From the NCBI GenBank assembly GCA_035762425.1, contig DASTOW010000043.1, forward strand, positions 1-10,025: DNA of 10,025 bases, in the 5' to 3' direction. The position numbers and the translations under genes were made by a program. How positions within the stretch are numbered: the stretch's first letter is position 1; every line of letters begins with the position of its first letter. Of this stretch, positions 1 to 6,111 are shown one piece after another. Under the pieces are notes generated by a model. It searched no databases. It saw only the letters and a program-made list of their open reading frames with translations, and was not told where the DNA came from. Source of the stretch: AWTP1-13 sp035762425. GTDB lineage: Bacteria; Pseudomonadota; Alphaproteobacteria; Rhizobiales; Hyphomicrobiaceae.

Positions 1-1391
1 TCAGTCTCGCGAACGCGGTGCGCACCGGGCACGCATTCCTGAACGACATCGCCCACAACGCCGTGCCGGTGTTCGATGCGCTGGGCCAATTGGTGCCCGA
101 CGCGGACAACCTCACCGGCAATCCCGTGCCGGTCGGCCCGCAAGGGAACAACCTTGCGTACGACGACGAGTTGCTGAACGCGCATTTCATCGCCGGCGAC
201 GGCCGCGTCAACGAGAACATCGGCCTCACCGCCGTGCATGCCATCTTCCACTCCGAACATAATCGCCTCGTCGAGCAGGCCAAGCAGACGATTGTGAATG
301 CCGGCAGTGTAGAGTTCCTCAACGAATGGCTGCTCGCGCCAGTTGCTAGCTTGCCAACCGACCAGGCGGGCATCGACGCACTGCAGTGGAACGGTGAGCG
401 GCTGTTCCAAGTGGCCAAGTTCGGCACCGAGATGCAGTATCAGCATCTGGTGTTTGAGGAGTTCGCGCGCACGGTCCAGCCGAACGTCGACCTATTCTTT
501 GCACCAACGCAGGTCTACGACGTTGATCTCGACCCATCGATCGTAGCGGAATTTGCGCACACGGTTTACCGCTTCGGCCACTCGATGCTGACGGAGACCA
601 TCGACCGTCTCGACCCCGAGTTCAACAACAGCGAAATCGGCCTGATTGCCGCCTTCCTCAATCCCTTGGCCTATGTGGACGGCGGTGCCACGCCCGAAGA
701 TGCCACCAGTGCTATCGTGCGCGGCGTCACACGTCAGACCGGCAATGCCATCGACGAGTTTGTTACCGAGGCGCTGCGCAACAACTTGCTCGGGCTGCCG
801 CTGGATCTTGCGGCCATCAACATCGCGCGCGGCCGTGACGCGGGCATTCCCACTCTGAATGCGGTGCGTCGCGACATCTATGAACAGACCGGCGATAGCC
901 AGCTCAAGCCGTACCTCAGCTGGAGCGATTTTGTTCAGTATCTGAAGCACCCCGACTCGCTGATCAACTTCATCGCGGCCTACGGCACGCACCCGTTGAT
1001 CACGCAGGCAACCACGCTGGCCGACAAGCGCGCGGCAGCCATCATGCTGGTGTTCGGCGGCGACGGCGAGCCGGCCGACCGGCTGGATTTCCTCAACAGC
1101 ACCGGAGCATGGGCCAACGGCGCCAACGGCGTCACGATCACCGGCGTCGATGCCATCGACCTATGGATCGGCGGCCTTGCCGAGGAGGTGATGCCGTTTG
1201 GCGGCATGCTGGGTTCGACGTTCAACTTCGTGTTCGAGAACCAGCTCGAAAAGCTGCAGGACGGCGACCGCTTCTACTACCTCGAGCGCACAGCAGGCCT
1301 ATCCTTCAATGCTGAGCTTGAGAGCAATTCATTCGCCAAGATGATCATGGCGAATACCAGTGTCACGCACTTGCCGGGCGTGGTGTTCACC
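1..1391 (+). other. Animal haem peroxidase catalytic domain (C-terminal two thirds)
   Basis: Compared with human myeloperoxidase (MPO), visible equivalents are the distal Arg (MPO Arg239 = Arg63), the haem-linking Glu (MPO Glu242 = Glu66), the HSEHNRL helix at 78-84, the proximal His (MPO His336 = His188), and the Asn that hydrogen-bonds it (MPO Asn421 = Asn268, before RGRDAGIP). The end of the domain is marked by KLQDGDRFYY near 412-421, which matches LRDGDRFWW in MPO. The position of MPO Met243, which forms the sulfonium haem link, is Asn67 here, so that third haem bond is absent, as in most non-MPO members. The part with the distal His and the Asp ester link is outside the window. Confidence 0.9.
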
Positions 1392-4300
1392 ACACCGGCC
1401 TTCACTTTGGAAGTCGACCAGAGCAAGCAATTCACGGGCCTGGGCGACAGCGGCAGAGACGATCCGACGGGCGGCGTTCTCCTCACTCCGCTGGTCATTC
1501 GCGACAACCCGGATACGGCCGGTCCAGACAGCAACTACTTGCACTACACTGGCGAGGACCATGTCGTCCTGGGCGGCACTGCTGGCGATGACATCTTGCT
1601 CGCCAGCATCGGTGACGACACCATCTGGGGTGATGCCGGCAACGACCGCATTGACGGTGGCGACGGCAATGATCAGCTGCGCGGCGGGGCGGGCGACGAC
1701 ATTATCACCGACACGGGTGGTGACGACAACATCCAGGGTGGTGACGGCAACGACGTCATCCATGGCGGCAACGGCGTCAACCTGATCATCGGCGGCTTCG
1801 GCAATGATTTCATCGTCACCGGCGAGGATGCCTCAGAAGCCATCGGCGGTCAGGGCAACGACTTCATCCTGGGCAGCAAGGCCAATGAACAGGACATGGG
1901 CAACGAGGGCGACGACTGGATCGAGGGCGGCACCTCGGACGGCGCCCCTGGCGACAACTTTGATCCGCTCGGAAACGACCCCATCATTGGCAACGATGTG
2001 TTCATTGGACGTGGCGAAAACGACAAGTTCAATGGTGAGGGCGGCGACGACATCATGGTCGGTAGCGTCGGCTTGGGCGACCGCTACATTGGCGGATCCG
2101 GTTTTGACTGGGCTACGTTCAAAGATGATAACCTGGGCGTATACATCGACATCAGCGACCGCTTCTTCGATCAGCCGCCGCAACCAGGTTCTGGTGCGTC
2201 GGTATTGACCAGGTTCGACTTCGTCGAGGGTCTGTCCGGCTCGCAACATGCAGACGTATTGCAGGGTGATGACGTCGACGCCGCTGCGCTGGCAACGGCC
2301 GGCGCAACGGGCAGCGTGCTCACCAACATCGGCCTTATCAACGGCCTGCAAGACCTGCTTGGCCCAGGTGTGACGCAGTTTGACGGCGGCAACATTATTC
2401 TGGGTGGTGGCGGCGGCGACATCATCGAGGGCCGCGGCGGCAATGACCTGATCGACGGCGACGCCTGGCTCAACGTCCGCATCAGCGTGCGTCAAAACCT
2501 TGATGGTACCGGCCCGGAAATCGCCAGCTTCGACAGCATGGAGCCGATGATTCCCTTCATGCTGGACGGCACCTATAAGGCGGGCCAGCTGGTGATCACG
2601 CGCGAAATCCTTTATGCGGCCGGTCCGGATTACGACACGGCGGTATTCTCGGGTGTTCGGGCAAACTACACGGTCGTCGAAGCAGCAGATGGCACCGTTA
2701 CAGTTACCGACAACGTCGGCACGGACGGTACCGATACGCTCAAGCATATCGAGCGGCTGCAGTTCGCCGATGCGGTCGAGCTGGTTGGAGGCTTGAACAA
2801 CGCCCCGGTCGGCACGCCGATCATCACCGGCTCAGCGGCTGAGAACGAGCCACTCACCGTGACGATTGCCGGCGTTACGGACGCTGACAACGTCAGCACG
2901 GGTGGACAGATCACGGGTCCTGTCGACTACTTCTGGCAGGTTGAGACGGTGGCCGGCAGTGGTGTGTTCGACGATATTCTGGCCGACTTCGCGGCCGGCG
3001 AGGTAGCCCGCGTCTACGGCGCAACCTTCACGCCAACCGCTGCAGAAGCTGGTCTGCGCCTGCGGGTGAGGGCAATCTACCAGGATCAAAACGGGGCGTT
3101 GGAGCAGGTGTTCTCGGCTCCCACCGGTCCGGTAGACAACATCAATGATCCGGCTACCGGCGTCGTTTTTCTGTCGAGCACGACCCCCACCGAAGGCTTG
3201 GCTATTGCCGCCTTCACGACAGGCATCCAGGATCTGGATGGTCTGACGGGCGCCGTGTTCAGCTTCCAATGGCAATCGAGCGCCGATGGTGTGACCTGGA
3301 CCGACGTTGGTGACGGGACGGCCCTGTTTACGCCAACGGATGCCGAGGTTGGGCGAGTACTGCGTGTCGTTGTGTCGTTTACCGATGATCTGGGCGGGCT
3401 GGAGAGCATCGCGTCGGCACCAACCGACGTTGTCGGTGACTTGATTTTTGGCTTGGACATCGCCGAGACCCTCACCGGGACGGCGGGTCTCGACCAAATT
3501 TTCGGCGGCGGCGGCAACGACGTCTTGTTCGGGCTGGCCGGCAACGACGAGCTGTTCGGCGAGAATGGTAACGACACGCTGGACGGTGGGGTGGGTGGCG
3601 ACGCCATGTTTGGCGGTACGGGCAACGACACCTACATCGTTGACGACGCAGCCGATCAGGTCATCGAGCTGGCCGGCGAAGGCACTGATGTGGTGCGTAC
3701 CTCACTGGCAGCTTACGCCCTTACCGACGATGTCGAGAACCTCGTCTACACTGGCATCGGCGCCTTCACGGGCACGGGCAACGCGCGCGCCAACGTGATC
3801 ACTGGCGTGGATGGTGCGGACTTGTTGAGCGGCGGTGATGATAATGACACGCTGAACGGCAATGGCGGCACCGACACCCTCAATGGTGATGCCGGCAACG
3901 ACATCCTCAATGGCGGGGCAGGTAACGACATCCTCAATGGCGGTACCGGAGCCGACACCCTCAACGGCGGCGGTGACGATGACACGTTGAACGGCGGGTT
4001 AGGCAACGACCAGCTCAATGGCGGGGCAGGAATTGATACCGCCTCCTATGCTGGCGAGACCGCCAACATGTTCATTAATCTCGTCAATGGTACGGCGCGG
4101 CGCGGGACGGCGGGAGCACCGGTAGAAGACAATCTCGGCAGCATCGAGAATGTGATTGGTGGTGCCGGAAACGACACCATCACCTCGAACGGCAATAGCA
4201 ACAGATTGGACGGTGGCGCCGGTGACGACACGCTGTCTGCTGGCGGCAGTAGCGATGTACTGATCGGCGGCGACGGCAACGACAGTTTGACCGGAGGCAC

Positions 4301-5336
4301 CGGCAACGACACGCAGAGCGGCGGTGCAGGTAGTGACACCTTCGCCTACACGATCGGTGATGGTGCTGACGCCGTGGACGGCGGAGCAGATAGCGATCGG
4401 CTGAACATTCTCGGCACGGCGGCAGCCAATACGCTGGATGTGCTGTGGAATGGCAGTTCCATTACAGCCTTCGAGGGTGGCACGGTCACCGGCGTCGAAC
4501 AAGTGACCGCAGATCTGCTTGGTGGCACCGACACGCTAAGTTATGCCGGGTCGACGGCCAGCGTCAGTGTCAATCTGGCGACTGCTAGCGCCAGTGGGCT
4601 CCTATCGATCGCCGGTACCGAGAACGTCACGGGCGGGAGCGCCGGTGACTTCCTAACTGGCAATGGCCAGGTCAATACGCTGAACGGTGGCGCCGGCAAT
4701 GACACCCTGGATGGCGGCGCTGGCAACGACACACTGGCCGGCGGCGCGGGCGACGACACCTATATCGCCAACAATGGCGATACCATTACTGAAGCTGCCG
4801 GCGCGGCGGGCGGTATCGACACGGTGCTGACCGCGAGTGCGAACTTCACGCTCACAGCCAATGTGGAAAATCTCACCTACACAGGTGGCGGAGCTTTCAC
4901 AGGCAACGGCAACGCATCGGCAAACGTCATCACGGGCGGCACGGGCAACAATACTCTGAACGGTGCCGGCGGTAGTGACACGCTGAACGGCATGGGGGGC
5001 AATGACACGCTCAACGGCGATGCCGGCGACGACCGCCTGACTGGCGGAGTTGGCAACGATACGATGAACGGCGGGACTGGCAACGACACCTTTGTGTTCG
5101 CGGCGGGCTTCGGCAATGACGTCATCAATGGCTTCGACGCCAATCCGTCTAACGGCGGCCAGGATCTAATTGACCTGACAGCCTACCATCTGACGGCTGC
5201 AACGTTTGCCAGCACTGTCAACATCGCCGATGTTGGAGCCGATATCTTGATCACGATCGGCACAGATACCATCCGGCTGGCTGGTGTGAGCGGCACGGGC
5301 GTCAATGCCGTAACGCAGCAGGACTTCATCCTGTGA
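1..5336 (+). CDS. Secreted animal-type haem peroxidase with RTX repeats, 5'-truncated (MopA/peroxicin-like)
   Basis: The frame is open from the left edge to the TGA at 5334-5336. The GTG at 18 is internal, because codons 3-17 are also open and read like family sequence (SLANAV before RTGHAF). Residues here count from base 18. Order: haem peroxidase domain 1-~458, RTX block ~513-684, linker, RTX turns ~787-815, family-typical linker, two Ig-like modules ~928-1139, further RTX blocks ~1141-1694, C-terminal secretion signal. Peroxidase landmarks are Arg63 and Glu66 (GDGRVNE), proximal His188 (YRFGHSML) and Asn268 in NIARGRDAGIP. The distal His (FDH motif) must lie upstream. Family knowledge: such proteins leave the cell through type I exporters, fold on extracellular calcium and oxidise substrates with H2O2; some (MopA) oxidise Mn(II). 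The visible part has no cysteine, and no lysine after residue 909. Family is secure; substrate is inferred. Confidence 0.93.
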   Translation, partial: SLANAVRTGHAFLNDIAHNAVPVFDALGQLVPDADNLTGNPVPVGPQGNNLAYDDELLNAHFIAGDGRVNENIGLTAVHAIFHSEHNRLVEQAKQTIVNAGSVEFLNEWLLAPVASLPTDQAGIDALQWNGERLFQVAKFGTEMQYQHLVFEEFARTVQPNVDLFFAPTQVYDVDLDPSIVAEFAHTVYRFGHSMLTETIDRLDPEFNNSEIGLIAAFLNPLAYVDGGATPEDATSAIVRGVTRQTGNAIDEFVTEALRNNLLGLPLDLAAINIARGRDAGIPTLNAVRRDIYEQTGDSQLKPYLSWSDFVQYLKHPDSLINFIAAYGTHPLITQATTLADKRAAAIMLVFGGDGEPADRLDFLNSTGAWANGANGVTITGVDAIDLWIGGLAEEVMPFGGMLGSTFNFVFENQLEKLQDGDRFYYLERTAGLSFNAELESNSFAKMIMANTSVTHLPGVVFTTPAFTLEVDQSKQFTGLGDSGRDDPTGGVLLTPLVIRDNPDTAGPDSNYLHYTGEDHVVLGGTAGDDILLASIGDDTIWGDAGNDRIDGGDGNDQLRGGAGDDIITDTGGDDNIQGGDGNDVIHGGNGVNLIIGGFGNDFIVTGEDASEAIGGQGNDFILGSKANEQDMGNEGDDWIEGGTSDGAPGDNFDPLGNDPIIGNDVFIGRGENDKFNGEGGDDIMVGSVGLGDRYIGGSGFDWATFKDDNLGVYIDISDRFFDQPPQPGSGASVLTRFDFVEGLSGSQHADVLQGDDVDAAALATAGATGSVLTNIGLINGLQDLLGPGVTQFDGGNIILGGGGGDIIEGRGGNDLIDGDAWLNVRISVRQNLDGTGPEIASFDSMEPMIPFMLDGTYKAGQLVITREILYAAGPDYDTAVFSGVRANYTVVEAADGTVTVTDNVGTDGTDTLKHIERLQFADAVELVGGLNNAPVGTPIITGSAAENEPLTVTIAGVTDADNVSTGGQITGPVDYFWQVETVAGSGVFDDILADFAAGEVARVYGATFTPTAAEAGLRLRVRAIYQDQNGALEQVFSAPTGPVDNINDPATGVVFLSSTTPTEGLAIAAFTTGIQDLDGLTGAVFSFQWQSSADGVTWTDVGDGTALFTPTDAEVGRVLRVVVSFTDDLGGLESIASAPTDVVGDLIFGLDIAETLTGTAGLDQIFGGGGNDVLFGLAGNDELFGENGNDTLDGGVGGDAMFGGTGNDTYIVDDAADQVIELAGEGTDVVRTSLAAYALTDDVENLVYTGIGAFTGTGNARANVITGVDGADLLSGGDDNDTLNGNGGTDTLNGDAGNDILNGGAGNDILNGGTGADTLNGGGDDDTLNGGLGNDQLNGGAGIDTASYAGETANMFINLVNGTARRGTAGAPVEDNLGSIENVIGGAGNDTITSNGNSNRLDGGAGDDTLSAGGSSDVLIGGDGNDSLTGGTGNDTQSGGAGSDTFAYTIGDGADAVDGGADSDRLNILGTAAANTLDVLWNGSSITAFEGGTVTGVEQVTADLLGGTDTLSYAGSTASVSVNLATASASGLLSIAGTENVTGGSAGDFLTGNGQVNTLNGGAGNDTLDGGAGNDTLAGGAGDDTYIANNGDTITEAAGAAGGIDTVLTASANFTLTANVENLTYTGGGAFTGNGNASANVITGGTGNNTLNGAGGSDTLNGMGGNDTLNGDAGDDRLTGGVGNDTMNGGTGNDTFVFAAGFGNDVINGFDANPSNGGQDLIDLTAYHLTAATFASTVNIADVGADILITIGTDTIRLAGVSGTGVNAVTQQDFIL
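1554..2069 (+). repeat. RTX calcium-binding repeat block 1
   Basis: Residues ~513-684 hold tandem GGxGxDxxx-type nonapeptides such as GDDTIWGDAGNDRIDGGDG, which form a calcium-bound parallel beta-roll in known RTX proteins. The first ~9 turns are regular. From residue ~597 the block becomes degenerate and carries longer inserts (near 600-610 and 637-660), so only part of it is likely to bind calcium canonically. Confidence 0.9.
2376..2462 (+). repeat. Short RTX turn cluster (block 2)
   Basis: About three nonapeptide turns (FDGGNIILGGGGGDIIEG, then GGNDLIDGD) at residues ~787-815. They run straight into the DAWLNVRIS segment, which recurs at this place in bacterial peroxidase-RTX proteins. 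A non-repetitive linker (residues ~816-927) follows, containing VTDNVGTDGTDTLKHIERLQF, a common RTX spacer type. Confidence 0.75.
2799..3434 (+). other. Tandem Ig-like modules in the peroxidase
   Basis: Two modules of ~100 residues cover residues ~928-1139. Each has the pattern (D)xDG/N, a WQ core, FTPTxAExG and a following LRVxxxxxD strand: FWQVETV with FTPTAAEAGLRLRV in the first, and FQWQSSADGVTW with FTPTDAEVGRVLRVVV in the second. These are beta-sandwich repeats common in large bacterial surface and secreted proteins, where they space domains or mediate adhesion. The two copies differ clearly in sequence, so the duplication is old. Confidence 0.75.
3438..3638 (+). repeat. RTX repeat block 3
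   Basis: Residues ~1141-1207 hold about six nonapeptide turns, including GGGGNDVLFGLAGNDELFG. The block ends in GGTGNDTYIVDD, which starts a 60-residue non-RTX spacer (residues ~1203-1262) that recurs later in the protein. Confidence 0.88.
3780..4346 (+). repeat. RTX repeat blocks 4 and 5, Asn-rich type
   Basis: Residues ~1255-1341 form a regular block with the unit LNGGxGNDT/I, where Asn often takes the place of Asp in the turn. It contains a 27-bp DNA-level tandem repeat: bases 3897-3916 and 3924-3943 are identical. A 35-residue spacer (SYAGETANMFINLVNGTARR and on) follows, then a second block at residues ~1376-1443. The DNA identity points to recent local expansion of this part. Confidence 0.87.
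4629..5099 (+). repeat. RTX repeat blocks 6 and 7
   Basis: Block 6 (residues ~1538-1582) and block 7 (residues ~1636-1694) flank a spacer with DDTYIANN, NVENLTYTGGGAFTG and GNASANVITGG. That spacer is a divergent second copy of the one at residues ~1203-1262 (NDTYIVDD, DVENLVYTGIGAFTG, GNARANVITG). A whole RTX-plus-spacer module therefore seems to have been duplicated inside the protein. Confidence 0.87.
5091..5333 (+). other. C-terminal type I secretion signal region
   Basis: The last ~80 residues leave the repeats with NDTFVFAAGFGNDVINGFD, pass through a QDLIDL strand, and end in DTIRLAGVSGTG and the terminal DFIL. This hydrophobic and acidic, lysine- and cysteine-free tail is typical of substrates of TolC-dependent ABC exporters. 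No exporter genes lie in the window. Confidence 0.75.
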
Positions 5337-5340
5337 AAAA

Positions 5341-5361
5341 GGGGCCCGGTTTCCGGGCCCC
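5341..5361. terminator. Perfect 9-bp GC hairpin after the peroxidase stop
   Basis: GGGGCCCGG, loop TTT, CCGGGCCCC, four bases after the TGA. On the plus strand the stem is followed by GTGCCGTTC with no T run, so it is a weak candidate for intrinsic termination there. It is preceded by AAAA (AAAAA counting the last base of the stop), so minus-strand transcription would see hairpin plus U-tract, the stronger orientation. It may attenuate transcription between the peroxidase and the HlyC-like gene, or stabilise the 3' end of the long mRNA. Confidence 0.6.
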
Positions 5362-5392
5362 GTGCCGTTCTCAGCACATATAGAATGTTCCC

Positions 5393-5397
5393 GGAGG
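5393..5397 (+). promoter_or_regulatory. Ribosome binding site GGAGG of the HlyC-like gene
   Basis: GGAGG stands five bases before the ATG at 5403. An earlier in-frame ATG at 5385 would place this site inside the gene and has no Shine-Dalgarno of its own, so 5403 is the preferred start. Confidence 0.75.
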
Positions 5398-5402
5398 CCG
5401 CA

Positions 5403-5960
5403 ATGACGTTGCAAGCGCGACAGTCCGTTGTCCAGCAGAACGGCACTGACGGATCAGTTCTGGAGAAAAGGCAGCTGAACCAACCCACCCTTGTGAAGCC
5501 GAGCGAAGCACGCCATGCGCGCATGGCGCAGAGCTTTGCTCAGGTGGTTGCCGTCCTGATGCGTGACCCCAACTTCCGCACGCTGCCGCTGGCCGACCTC
5601 GAGTGGCTGGTTCTGCCCGCAGTCATGTCCGGACAGTTCAAGCTCGGACACGCTCGCGCGCAACCGGGACCGTCAAAGGACGGGGGCACGTTCGTTCCGG
5701 TCGCGGTAGCAATGTGGGCGCGCGTATCGCCTGACGTTGACAAGGCCCTGAGCGAGAATTTGCATAAGCCAATCCGCCTTAAGGCCAATCAATGGGTGTC
5801 GGGCAACATCCCTTGGGTGATTGCGGTAGCAGGCGATCAGCGTACCCTGCCGGCTTTCCTGCAGCAGCTTTCCGAGCAAGAATTCAAAGGTAAATGCATA
5901 AAAATGCGTGCACGGACGCCCGAAGGGAAGATCTACATAAGGGTGCTCGGGACAGACTAA
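5403..5960 (+). CDS. HlyC-family (RTX toxin lysine acyltransferase-like) protein with altered active site
   Basis: A 185-residue protein; the first ~40 residues are polar and likely flexible. From residue ~47 it aligns without gaps to E. coli HlyC up to the shared VLP motif (ADLEWLVLP here), then shows GQFKL, VPVAVAMWA, WVSGN, PWVIA and EFKG in family order. HlyC proteins use acyl-ACP to attach fatty acids to lysines of an RTX protein in the cytoplasm before export, so the RTX peroxidase 66 bases upstream is the obvious partner. In my alignment HlyC His23 (SPLHR) is Phe58 (DPNFR) and HlyC Asp92 (WFIDW) is Ala141 (WVIAV). The family fold is well supported; acyltransferase activity is doubtful. 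It could be a pseudo-enzyme that binds the RTX protein, or belong to a divergent branch with a rearranged site. The gene may be read from the peroxidase transcript or from its own promoter; I see no clear -35/-10 pair. Confidence 0.82.
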   Translation: MTLQARQSVVQQNGTDGSVLEKRQLNQPTLVKPSEARHARMAQSFAQVVAVLMRDPNFRTLPLADLEWLVLPAVMSGQFKLGHARAQPGPSKDGGTFVPVAVAMWARVSPDVDKALSENLHKPIRLKANQWVSGNIPWVIAVAGDQRTLPAFLQQLSEQEFKGKCIKMRARTPEGKIYIRVLGTD

Positions 5961-5986
5961 GCACAAACCTTGGCGCTTGTGCTTAG
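5957..5986. terminator. Perfect 10-bp inverted repeat over the HlyC-like stop codon
   Basis: CTAAGCACAA, a 10-base loop (5967-5976), then TTGTGCTTAG. The TAA stop at 5958-5960 lies inside the left arm. No T run follows on either strand, so a classic intrinsic terminator is not proven. It lies between convergent genes (glycosyltransferase end at 6112), a usual place for a two-way terminator or a 3'-end stabilising hairpin. Confidence 0.5.
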
Positions 5987-6111
5987 CCGCATCGACGCGC
6001 CCGGGATCAGCCGAAGGCGTGGGACGTTCCAACTTTGAGCTGTGCAACGGCGGCACGCTGCAAGCTTGGGAGCCAAATTCCATGCGGTGCAACCTCGCCG
6101 CCCCGCCCCGA

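Noticed and set aside
1833..2747. 304-codon open frame on the minus strand inside the peroxidase gene
   Set aside because: It is antisense to conserved RTX and linker sequence. Such long antisense frames follow from the GC-rich GGxGxD codon pattern, and its translation resembles no family.
3438..5099. Regularly spaced short DNA repeats resembling a CRISPR array
   Set aside because: The period is 27 bp with no unique spacers, and the unit translates into RTX nonapeptides in frame with the peroxidase.
5379..5386. TATAGAAT as a -10 promoter box for the HlyC-like gene
   Set aside because: The -10 match is fair, but the -35 position falls in the GC hairpin with no similarity to TTGACA, and the implied transcript start would fall on the ribosome binding site.
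5385..5402. Earlier ATG at 5385 as start of the HlyC-like gene
   Set aside because: It has no ribosome binding site, whereas GGAGG is well placed for the ATG at 5403; the six extra residues add nothing family-like.
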